Shown here in pieces: positions 50,073 through 57,772 of a DNA stretch of 64,000 nucleotides. The notes beneath the pieces are model-generated. The model did no database searches. It worked only from the letters and a program-made list of their open reading frames with translations, and was not told the origin of the DNA. This stretch comes from Parahoeflea alexandrii. Lineage in GTDB: Bacteria > Pseudomonadota > Alphaproteobacteria > Rhizobiales > Rhizobiaceae. Each line of letters begins with the position of its first letter. The first letter of the stretch is position 1. A program made the translations under genes and the position numbers. The DNA is taken from contig NZ_JAPWHB010000006.1 of NCBI RefSeq assembly GCF_027214025.1, positions 186,001 to 250,000 of the forward strand, written 5' to 3'.

Positions 50073-51950
50073 ATGTCGACCGCAACCGCAGAAAATTCAC
50101 AGACAGCGCAGGGTCGCGAGACGATCATCGTGCGCAATGTGAAGAAGTTCTTCGGGCCGACCCGGGCGCTCGATGGCGTGAACTTCACCGCGCGCGCCGG
50201 CGAGATCCACGCGGTTGTCGGCGGAAACGGGTGCGGCAAGAGCACCATGGCCAAGGTGGTATCAGGCATCCTGCCGGTTGACGGCGGAACGGTCTCCATC
50301 CTCGGCGAAACCCCCTCGACGCCCGCGGAAAGCAAGGCCATCGGCATTTCCACGGTCTATCAGGAAGTCCTCGTCGCCGACGAGAGCACCGTGGTCGACA
50401 ACATTTTCATGGGCTCTGACGCCCTGTTTTCCAAATCCATGTCGCAGGAGCACAAGGTCGTCCGTGCCGCGGAACTGATGCGGGAACTGGCCGGAGAACC
50501 GGTCGATCCCTTTGCCATCGCCGGCACGCTGCCGCTCGGCCTCAAGCAGTGGATCACGATCGCCCGTGCGCTGGTCAGCGATCCGCGCATTCTCATCCTC
50601 GACGAAAGCTCCGCCGCGCTCGACTTCGATTCCACCGAGCGGCTGTTTGCCAAGATGCGCAGCCTGCGCGATCAGGGCACGACCATCCTGATTGTTACCC
50701 ACCGCATCGCCGAACTGATCAGGATCTCCGACCGCGCCACGGTGTTGCGCGACGGCCGCGACGTCGGCGTGCTGGAGAAGGAACAGATCACCGAGAAGAA
50801 CCTCCTGGCGCTGATGACCGGCGACGAGAATGCCGGAAAGTCACACAGCAACGAGGCGCCGCAGCCGCGTGACGGCAGCATCGCCCTGCGCGGCGAGAAG
50901 GTGACGGTGTGGGCGGATACCGAGCCGTTCGACTTCGAAATCCGGCGCGGCGAGATCGTCGGCATCGCCGGTCTCGATGGCCAGGGACAGGATGCCTTCG
51001 TCCGCGCCGTTGCCGGTGTCGAACCGGCCAGATCCGGGCTGATCCAGGTGACGGACCGCCACGGAGAATATCACGCAGTGCGCAATCTTGCCGACGCGGT
51101 GGAAGGCAAGATTTCCTATGTCTCCGGCGACCGGAAGCGCGAGGGCATCTTCGCCTCGATGTCGATCTTCGAGAACATGGTCATGCCGCTCTATCGCGAA
51201 AAGAAGCGCGCCGGCATCCTCTCGATCATCGACTGGCCGACGCTCGGGACCATTTTCAAGCGCGAGGCTGACAATCTTCTCATCAAGTTCGGCATGCGCG
51301 AGGACCGCATCACCTCGCTGTCGGGCGGCAACCAGCAGAAAGTGCTGATTGGCCGCGGTTTCGCGATGCGGCCCGACGTCATCGTTCTCAACGATCCCGC
51401 GCGCGGCATCGACGTCGGCGCCAAGACCGAACTCTACAAGCATCTGCGGACATTTGCCGGCGAGGGCAAGTCGGTGGTCTACATGTCCTCTGAACTCGAG
51501 GAATTCATCGGCTTTGCCACCCGGGTGATCGTCTTCCGCGACGGCAAGCCCTTCGATGCCTTCGACGGCCGCTCGCTCGATCCGAAACGGGTGCTGGAAG
51601 CCATGTTCGGCCAGACCGACGGCAGCGGGCTGGAAAGCGCCTGGGGGCTGAAGCCCGTTACCGGCACTTCCTCCGCGCAAGGCGAGCCGCGCGGCGCCAG
51701 AACCGAAAGCGATGGCGTCAAGGTTGCCGTCGAGGTGCCGAAAGACATCCGCGAGGCAATGGAGCGGCGCAACCGCGCGGCCGCTATCGCTCGTGCGACA
51801 GACGTCGCGGAGACCGAACGGCCTGTTGCCGCTCACCGGAAGGACTCGCGGCCCGCGGTGCCGTCGATGCCGAAATCGATCCGCATTGTGGAGTTCGACC
51901 GTGAAAAGGGCGAGGCGCGGGAGATCGGGCAGGGGGGCGGCGGACGATGA
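50073..51950 (+). CDS. Ribose-type double-NBD ABC ATPase with degenerate motifs and long tail
   Basis: A 625-residue ATPase, about 120 longer than RbsA. NBD1 has a good Walker A (GGNGCGKSTMAK) and Walker B (ILILDESSAAL), but the signature is L-P-L-G-L-K-Q instead of L-S-x-G-x-x-Q. NBD2 has the usual degenerate Walker A (GLDGQGQDAF), an intact LSGGNQQKVLIG, but Walker B V-L-N-D-P-A-R-G-I-D lacks the catalytic Glu. After residue about 510 a tail rich in A, R and E (VPKDIREAMERRNRAAAIA) ends with S-I-R-I-V-E-F-D-R-E-K-G. ATG 50073 is chosen as the start of the conserved domain. The stop overlaps the permease start (ATGA). Confidence 0.92.
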   Translation: MSTATAENSQTAQGRETIIVRNVKKFFGPTRALDGVNFTARAGEIHAVVGGNGCGKSTMAKVVSGILPVDGGTVSILGETPSTPAESKAIGISTVYQEVLVADESTVVDNIFMGSDALFSKSMSQEHKVVRAAELMRELAGEPVDPFAIAGTLPLGLKQWITIARALVSDPRILILDESSAALDFDSTERLFAKMRSLRDQGTTILIVTHRIAELIRISDRATVLRDGRDVGVLEKEQITEKNLLALMTGDENAGKSHSNEAPQPRDGSIALRGEKVTVWADTEPFDFEIRRGEIVGIAGLDGQGQDAFVRAVAGVEPARSGLIQVTDRHGEYHAVRNLADAVEGKISYVSGDRKREGIFASMSIFENMVMPLYREKKRAGILSIIDWPTLGTIFKREADNLLIKFGMREDRITSLSGGNQQKVLIGRGFAMRPDVIVLNDPARGIDVGAKTELYKHLRTFAGEGKSVVYMSSELEEFIGFATRVIVFRDGKPFDAFDGRSLDPKRVLEAMFGQTDGSGLESAWGLKPVTGTSSAQGEPRGARTESDGVKVAVEVPKDIREAMERRNRAAAIARATDVAETERPVAAHRKDSRPAVPSMPKSIRIVEFDREKGEAREIGQGGGGR

Positions 51951-53377
51951 GCGATGCAGCCACCAATGCCGGTCTCGATACCGCCCGCCCGGGACAGGGC
52001 GGTCGTGCGAACCCGTTCCTTCTCGTTCCGATCACGCTGTTCTTCCTGCTGCTCGGGCTCGCCGTCCTGCGCTCGCCCAGCCTGATGTCGAGCGCCGGCA
52101 TCGGCAGCGCCATCATCGTGGCGACGCCGCTGATCCTCGCCACCTACGCGCTGATGGCTTCGGTGATGTCCGGCCGCGGCACGGTGGATCTCTCGATCGG
52201 TCCGCTGATTGGGTTCATCAACGTGACGCTGATCCAGCTCCATGGCGCCGGCATCCTCACCAATCCGATCGCCATTTTCGCCTATGCGATCCTCATCGGC
52301 GCTCTCTACCAGTTCCTGTTCTCGCTGATCGTGATCTATGTCCGCGTGCAGCCGATCATCGTCTCGCTGTCGGGCTACCTGGCCTTGTCGGGGATGAATC
52401 TTGTCATCCTGCCGCGGCCGGGCGGCGTGGCGCCGCAGTTCATGGCCGACTGGGGCCTTGGAACCTCGATCTTCTCGCCGGTCTTCGCCATTCTGGTAAT
52501 CGCTTCCATTGCCTGGTTGCTGTTCACCCGGACCGCCTTCTACACGCATCTCCGCCTGATGGGATCGGACGAGCGCGCGGCCTACACCAGCGGCGTGCCG
52601 ATCTATATCGTGCGCACCGGTGCGCATCTGATTTCGGGTGCTTTCGCCGGACTGGCGGCGATTACCTTCACTGCACTGATCTCGTCGGGGGACCCTTCGC
52701 AGGGCACGACCTACACATTGATCGCGGTTACCGCGCTGGTTCTCGGTGGAGCCTCGCTTGCCGGTGGACGCGGCGGCGTGTTCGGCTCCTTCCTGGGAGC
52801 GAGCAACCTCTACCTGATCACCTTCGTGCTGGCGACGTTCAACTTCGGCGCGGTGCAGAGTTTTGTGACCAATCTCGCCTACGGTTCGATCCTGGTGATC
52901 TCGCTGTTGCTGACGCTGATCATCCCCTTCATCCAGCGCCACATCCACAACTTCTCGCCGGTTCTTTACTTTGTCGTTCTTGGCGCGGTTGCGATGGGCG
53001 TGATCCTGCACGCCACCAATGACCGCGACCCGCGGGCGCGTTCGGTACCGGCGGAGGAAGTGGTCGTGATGCAGCCGCTCGAACCGATCGCGTCCGAAAC
53101 ACTCTATGTCGCACCACTCGAAGTGGGTGTTGCCGATGCTGCGGATCGGCAATTGAGCGCCGAGGCCGGCCCGCTGGTGCTTTCGGCGCTGCTGCTGATC
53201 GTGATTGCGGTCTTCGTCCGCGTCGCTGTCAGCCAGTCCGACCGCAAGACGATTGCGCCGGCCGTGGTCGTGGTCATCGCGGCGCTGGTGCTTCTCGGCG
53301 CCTATCTGATGCGCGCCCAGGGTCCGCTCGCGCCCGCAGCAGTCAGCAGTCCAAGCGATACGGAGGAGAGCCAGTGA
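51947..53377 (+). CDS. Ribose-type ABC permease with extra C-terminal membrane domain
   Basis: A 476-residue permease. The core (to about residue 335) is RbsC-like: MSGRGTVDLSIGPLIGFINV, VRVQPIIVSLSGYLALSGMN, LVLGGASLAGGRGGVFGSFL. Unlike ordinary 320-340-residue permeases it goes on for about 140 residues with further helices (LYFVVLGAVAMGVILHAT, LVLSALLLIVIAVFVRVAV, APAVVVVIAALVLLGAYLM) separated by a hydrophilic loop. ATGA overlaps on both sides show tight coupling with the ATPase and the second permease. Confidence 0.9.
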   Translation: MSDAATNAGLDTARPGQGGRANPFLLVPITLFFLLLGLAVLRSPSLMSSAGIGSAIIVATPLILATYALMASVMSGRGTVDLSIGPLIGFINVTLIQLHGAGILTNPIAIFAYAILIGALYQFLFSLIVIYVRVQPIIVSLSGYLALSGMNLVILPRPGGVAPQFMADWGLGTSIFSPVFAILVIASIAWLLFTRTAFYTHLRLMGSDERAAYTSGVPIYIVRTGAHLISGAFAGLAAITFTALISSGDPSQGTTYTLIAVTALVLGGASLAGGRGGVFGSFLGASNLYLITFVLATFNFGAVQSFVTNLAYGSILVISLLLTLIIPFIQRHIHNFSPVLYFVVLGAVAMGVILHATNDRDPRARSVPAEEVVVMQPLEPIASETLYVAPLEVGVADAADRQLSAEAGPLVLSALLLIVIAVFVRVAVSQSDRKTIAPAVVVVIAALVLLGAYLMRAQGPLAPAAVSSPSDTEESQ

Positions 53378-54747
53378 CCATGCTCGCCGAACCGCCGAAA
53401 CTTGGATTGCCTGCCACGATCATCGGACTTGCCGTCGGGGTCATTCTTACCGCCATCGGTGTTGTCTTCGGCTTCCTCCAGGGGCTTTCGATCCAGCTGA
53501 TCATCCTCTCGGCAATTGCCACACTTGCCGCCTTCGTCTGGGGATGGCGCTTTGTGCTTGGCCAGTTCGTGTCGGACACGCCGGCGCGGGCGGAAGGCGA
53601 GATCGGCGAAGGCCGGAAGACCTGGCAGCAGTTCCGTCCGGCAATCTACGGGCTGATCGCGATCCTGGCGCTGTTCCTGGTTCTGTCGCTGACAATTGAG
53701 GGGTTCTTCAACGTCTGGAACATCGTCTCGTTGCTGATCATCCTGACCATCATCGTTCTCACCCGGACGCTTGGCCGACACTTTCAGGAAAACCGGTCGG
53801 CCTTCATCGGCATCATGGTTCTGTGCGGCTTGTTCTCGATCGGCTCGATGAACATTGAAGGTTTTGCCTCGGCCAACAACATCAAGTCCATGCTGCTGTT
53901 TGCGGCCTTCCTCGGGATAGCTTCCGTCGGACAGACGCTGGTGGCGCTGCTCGGCGGGCTTGACCTGTCGATCCCCTTCATTATCGGCGCCGCCAATGTC
54001 GGGCTTCTCTATCTCATCAGCCTTGGCGTACCGCCCTGGCTTGCCACCCTCATCGTGCTCGGCATCGGCGCCCTGCTTGGCGTGATCAACGGTTTGCTGA
54101 GTTACCGGCTGCAGGGACAGGCGCTGATCGTCACGTTGGGGACGGGGTTTGCCATCTCCGGCGGGGTGCAGATCGTCACTTCAATCGGCACCGCCTATGG
54201 CGGCAATGTCTTCGGAACGGTGCCGGACTGGCTGTCCAATCTGGCTGCCATGAACGGCTCGACCTTTGGCCTGCCGGTTCCGCCGGTGATCGTCATCTGG
54301 GGTCTGATCGTCATCGTGCTGATCGCTGGCATGCGGTTGACGGTCTATGGACGTTATCTTTACGCGCTCGGGGTCAACCGGACCTCGGCCAAGCGGGTTA
54401 TGATCTCCGAGCTCACCTATTGGGTGATGATGTACGCGATCTCCGGGTTTTTCGCGGCGTTGACCGGCAGTCTGCTGCTCGGCTGGTCTGGCGGAGGTTT
54501 CATCGGAGTTGGTGACCAGTACCTCTTTCTTACGCTGGCGGCTGTCGTGGTCGGCGGGACATCGCTTCTGGGCGGTCAGGGCGGCTACGGGTTTACCGTC
54601 ATCGGCGTCTTGGTGCTGCAGGTCCTGTCCTCCTTTCTCATCGGCATCGGCCTCGATTTCGAATGGCAACAATTCATTTTCGGTCTGCTGATCCTGCCCA
54701 TGGTGGCGCTGTATGCGCGCTCGCCGCACATCAGGACGCAAATCTAG
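53374..54747 (+). CDS. Ribose-type ABC permease with extra N-terminal membrane domain
   Basis: A 457-residue permease. The first 70 residues carry two extra helices (GLPATIIGLAVGVILTAIGV, QLIILSAIATLAAFVWGW) and a charged linker before the RbsC-like core: LFLVLSLTIEGFFNVWNIVS, ALLGGLDLSIPFIIGAANVG, VVVGGTSLLGGQGGYGFTVI. The extension mirrors the C-terminal extension of its partner, so the two may pack together. Last gene of the ABC set; the opsin-like gene follows at 63 bases on the same strand. Confidence 0.9.
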   Translation: MTMLAEPPKLGLPATIIGLAVGVILTAIGVVFGFLQGLSIQLIILSAIATLAAFVWGWRFVLGQFVSDTPARAEGEIGEGRKTWQQFRPAIYGLIAILALFLVLSLTIEGFFNVWNIVSLLIILTIIVLTRTLGRHFQENRSAFIGIMVLCGLFSIGSMNIEGFASANNIKSMLLFAAFLGIASVGQTLVALLGGLDLSIPFIIGAANVGLLYLISLGVPPWLATLIVLGIGALLGVINGLLSYRLQGQALIVTLGTGFAISGGVQIVTSIGTAYGGNVFGTVPDWLSNLAAMNGSTFGLPVPPVIVIWGLIVIVLIAGMRLTVYGRYLYALGVNRTSAKRVMISELTYWVMMYAISGFFAALTGSLLLGWSGGGFIGVGDQYLFLTLAAVVVGGTSLLGGQGGYGFTVIGVLVLQVLSSFLIGIGLDFEWQQFIFGLLILPMVALYARSPHIRTQI

Positions 54748-54810
54748 AAAGGTCAGACATGAACGGCTTGGGTTTCTTCAGGTTCAATATCGACGGCGGG
54801 AGAGAGTAGC

Positions 54811-55512
54811 ATGGCGGTGTTCCAAACAGCTGATCTGACAGCGGCGAGCTATTCCACAGCCCTGCTGGGACTGGTTGCGACAAGCGTGCTGCTTCTGCTT
54901 GGCACAAGTTGGGTGAAAAACGGCTGGAAACTGCCGGTGACACTCTGCGCGCTGGCTGCCCTTGTCGGTGTCGGCGCGGTCTATGAGGCGCGCGAGGCCT
55001 GGGCAGTCAAACAGTCGGTTCCGGTGGTCTATCATTATGTCGGCTGGGCGATCTCTATGCCATTGCAGGTGCTGGCGCTGTTCTTCTTCGCCAGCCTGTT
55101 CGGCAAGCTCGGCATGGGGCTGTTCTGGCGGCTCGTCGTGGTGTCGATCCTGATGGTCTTTGTCCGGTATCTTGGCGAGGCGGGCTTCATGCATGCGACA
55201 CTCGCCTTCCTGATCGGGCTCGTCTTCTGGCTCTACATTCTCGGTGAACTGTTCTTCGGCCAGATGGACGAGGCGGTGCGCGGCTCGCTCAACGAACCGG
55301 TTCAGCACGGCTATTTCTGGCTTCGGCTGATCGTCACCATCGGCTGGGCGATCTATCCTTTGGGCAACTTCATCACCTCATTCGGCGGCTATGTCGACGA
55401 CGGGGCCCTGTCGGTTGCCTACAATATTGCAGATTTTCTCAACCGGATGGCATTCGGCGTCGCGGTGCTCGCGACCGCCATGCTCGACAGCGAGGCAAAG
55501 CGGCATGACTGA
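54811..55512 (+). CDS. Microbial-rhodopsin homologue lacking the retinal-binding lysine
   Basis: A 233-residue, seven-helix membrane protein clearly related to proteorhodopsin. Helix C: V-Y74-H75-Y-V-G78-W-A-I-S82-M-P-L-Q86; helix D/E region: RYLGEAGFMHATLAFLIGLV and WLYILGELFFG; helix F: T-I-G-W-A-I-Y-P-L-G-N-F; helix G: A-Y-N-I-A-D208-F-L-N211-R212-M-A-F-G. Proteorhodopsin has Y-N-L-A-D-F-V-N-K at this place, so the Schiff-base Lys is Arg212 (codon CGG). The pump residues are also gone: the helix-C Arg is His75, proton acceptor Asp is Gly78, Thr is Ser82, donor Glu is Ala89. It cannot hold retinal in the normal way and is not a light-driven pump. Start ATG 54811 has GGAGAG upstream. A flotillin gene follows at 69 bases. 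A structural, ligand-sensing or transport-partner role is inferred. Confidence 0.88.
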   Translation: MAVFQTADLTAASYSTALLGLVATSVLLLLGTSWVKNGWKLPVTLCALAALVGVGAVYEAREAWAVKQSVPVVYHYVGWAISMPLQVLALFFFASLFGKLGMGLFWRLVVVSILMVFVRYLGEAGFMHATLAFLIGLVFWLYILGELFFGQMDEAVRGSLNEPVQHGYFWLRLIVTIGWAIYPLGNFITSFGGYVDDGALSVAYNIADFLNRMAFGVAVLATAMLDSEAKRHD

Positions 55513-55581
55513 CCTGCGTTGCCTCCCGGCGGCCTTGCCGACAATCCGAACCAACGAATTCAAAAGTAAGGGAACATTCCA

Positions 55582-57288
55582 ATGAAGGGTGCAGATTTCA
55601 TTGCCATCATCATTCTGGCGGCGATCGTCATCGCCGTCTGCGCCTATCTGTTGCATTGGCTCTATCGCCGTTCGACGAAGGACATCTCCTTCGTGCGCAC
55701 AGGCTTTGGTGGCGAGAAGGTGGTCATGGGCGGCGGCGCCTTTGTGTTGCCGATCCTGCATGACATCACCGAGGTGAACATGAATACCCTGCGGCTGGAG
55801 ATCCTCCGGGCCCGGGAAAAATCCCTGATTACCAAGGACCGGATGCGTGTCGAGTTGACCGTCGAGTTTTATGTCCGGGTTCAGCCCAATGATGAAGCGG
55901 TGGCGACAGCCGCCCGGTCGCTCGGCAACCGCACCATGCATGCCGAGCAGCTCAAGGATCTCATCCAGGGCCGGTTTGTCGACGCGATGGGCGGTGCGGC
56001 TGCAACGATGACCCTGGAGCAAATCCACGAACACCGTCAGGATTTCGTCAAGGAAGTCCGCAAGGAGGTGGCGGACAGTCTGGCGCTCGATGGCCTTGAG
56101 CTTGAATCGGTGTCGCTGACATCGCTGGATCAGACCGACATTTCGCTGTTCAACCCATCCAACACCTTCGATGCGGAGGGTCTGACGATCCTCACGGAAC
56201 AGATCGAGAGCCGCAAGAAAAAACGCAACGACATCGAAAAGGACACGATGATTGCGGTACGGGTGAAAAACCTGGAAGCCGAAAAGCGCTCGCTCGAGAT
56301 CCAGCGCGATACCGAATATGCGAAGTTGTCGCACGAGGCGGAAGTCGCCATCCAGCGTGCCCAGCGCAAGGCCGAGATCGCCAATGAGAACGCCACACGC
56401 GAACGCGAGATCGAGATCATCAAGCTGAAAGAGCGTGAATCCGTCGAGCGCGCGCGCATCGAGATGGAGCAGGAGATCGAGCGCATCGACATCAAGCGCA
56501 AGGAAGCCCTGCAGATCGAAGAGCAGATCCGCGAGATCGCCGTAGCCGGAAAATCGAAGGAGCGTTCGGAAGCCCAGGCTGTCGCCGAGGGCGCCCGCGC
56601 CAAGATGATCGAGGCGCAGGAGAAGGTCCAGACCATCCGCGACACCGAGATCGCCACACGCCAGAAGGCCATCGAGTTGCTCGAAGCCCAGAAGGTCGCA
56701 GAGGCCGAGGGGGCGCGCACCCGGATCCTGGCAGAGGCCGAGAAGGACGCGGCGCAGGATCGCGCCGATGCCGACAGGATAGCGGTTGCGGCTCTGGCTG
56801 AACGTTACAAGGTCGAGGCCGAGGGCAAGCAAAAGCTCAACGAGGCCGAGAACATCCGCTCCGACGCCAGCCGTCGCAGCGGTCTGCACAAGGCGCTGGT
56901 CGAGAACCTGCCGGCAATCATCCGCGAAAGCGTCAAGCCGATGGAGAAGATCGAAGGCATCAAGATCCTGCATGTCGACGGCATGCCGGGATTCTCCGGC
57001 GGTGGCTTCTCGTCAGGTCCGGGCGGCGATGGCGACGGGGCAGGCCCACGGGATGGAAACCTGGCCGACCAGGTGGTTTCTTCGGCGCTGAGGTACCGTT
57101 CGCAGGCACCTTTCGTTGACCAGCTTCTTGGCGAGATCGGCATGAGCGCGGACAATGTGCATCGCACACACACGCTCCAGGATCTCTCCAAGATCGTCTA
57201 CAGCGAACCGAACGCTCCGGACACGAAACCCGCCAAGGGCACGTCTGCGGGCAAAGGTAAGTCGGCCGGCAAATCACCGGCGGAATAA
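55582..57288 (+). CDS. Flotillin-like SPFH protein (YqiK type)
   Basis: A 568-residue membrane-microdomain scaffold. One N-terminal helix (FIAIIILAAIVIAVCAYLLHW), an SPFH domain (FVRTGFGGEKVVMGGGAFVL through LTVEFYVRVQPNDEAVATAA, about residues 30-215), a long coiled coil rich in E, A, R and K (about 220-445: RAQRKAEIANENATREREIE), then a C-terminal region with a Gly-rich stretch (GMPGFSGGGFSSGPGGDGDG) and a basic tail (KGTSAGKGKSAGKSPAE). Flotillins form oligomeric lipid domains that gather membrane proteins. Lying between the opsin-like gene and the symporter genes, it may organise these proteins. Confidence 0.93.
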   Translation: MKGADFIAIIILAAIVIAVCAYLLHWLYRRSTKDISFVRTGFGGEKVVMGGGAFVLPILHDITEVNMNTLRLEILRAREKSLITKDRMRVELTVEFYVRVQPNDEAVATAARSLGNRTMHAEQLKDLIQGRFVDAMGGAAATMTLEQIHEHRQDFVKEVRKEVADSLALDGLELESVSLTSLDQTDISLFNPSNTFDAEGLTILTEQIESRKKKRNDIEKDTMIAVRVKNLEAEKRSLEIQRDTEYAKLSHEAEVAIQRAQRKAEIANENATREREIEIIKLKERESVERARIEMEQEIERIDIKRKEALQIEEQIREIAVAGKSKERSEAQAVAEGARAKMIEAQEKVQTIRDTEIATRQKAIELLEAQKVAEAEGARTRILAEAEKDAAQDRADADRIAVAALAERYKVEAEGKQKLNEAENIRSDASRRSGLHKALVENLPAIIRESVKPMEKIEGIKILHVDGMPGFSGGGFSSGPGGDGDGAGPRDGNLADQVVSSALRYRSQAPFVDQLLGEIGMSADNVHRTHTLQDLSKIVYSEPNAPDTKPAKGTSAGKGKSAGKSPAE

Positions 57289-57346
57289 CAAGCAACCGGA
57301 CAACGGGGCGCAGCATGCCCTGTTGTCTTGAACCGGAGAGCGTTGA

Positions 57347-57772
57347 ATGTCCAAGCCAGCGATGGTCGAGCGCGACCTGCTTGTCTTCTCGATCTGGGCG
57401 GTGCTCGGCTTTGGGGGACTGGCCCTGCTAGTGGAAGGTTTCTCGCGGGATTCCTATGTCATCTCGCTTGCGGCGACACTCACGATCATTTTGGGTTTCA
57501 TCGCCCACATCGTGGTCAATGCCGTGTTTGATTGCGGCTTCAAGCCCGGCGAGACGGCGCTCGGCATCTCGGCTTTCGGTGCTGTGGCCCTCGCTTTCAT
57601 CATCGGTTGGGCTATGGGTGGCTTGTCGGCGGCTGATTACTGGTCGGGATTGACGCTGCTGGCGGCGCTCGGCTTCGGACTGCCGATCTACCTTTCCACC
57701 CGCTACGGCATGAGGGGCGCTTTCTCGAGTTTCCATGTCCGGCATGTAGACGATGGAAAGCCCGGGGCATGA
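57347..57772 (+). CDS. Four-helix membrane protein preceding the symporter, unknown family
   Basis: A 141-residue protein with four predicted transmembrane helices (LLVFSIWAVLGFGGLALLVE, VISLAATLTIILGFIAHIVV, GISAFGAVALAFIIGWAMGG, LTLLAALGFGLPIYLSTRYG) and a short hydrophilic C-terminus. The stop overlaps the symporter ATG (ATGA). Small membrane proteins (DUF485, DUF4212) precede sodium:solute symporters in other bacteria; position fits such a partner but I see no sequence match. It could also serve the flotillin, since flotillin genes are often next to small membrane proteins. Confidence 0.75.
   Translation: MSKPAMVERDLLVFSIWAVLGFGGLALLVEGFSRDSYVISLAATLTIILGFIAHIVVNAVFDCGFKPGETALGISAFGAVALAFIIGWAMGGLSAADYWSGLTLLAALGFGLPIYLSTRYGMRGAFSSFHVRHVDDGKPGA

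Noticed and set aside
54811-55512. Annotation as a functional proteorhodopsin (light-driven proton pump)
   Set aside because: The Schiff-base Lys is Arg, and the proton acceptor and donor are Gly and Ala; no retinal-synthesis gene is nearby.
55378-56973. Minus-strand frame of 531 codons opposite the flotillin
   Set aside because: Leu/Asp-rich antisense of a coiled-coil gene; no start signal.
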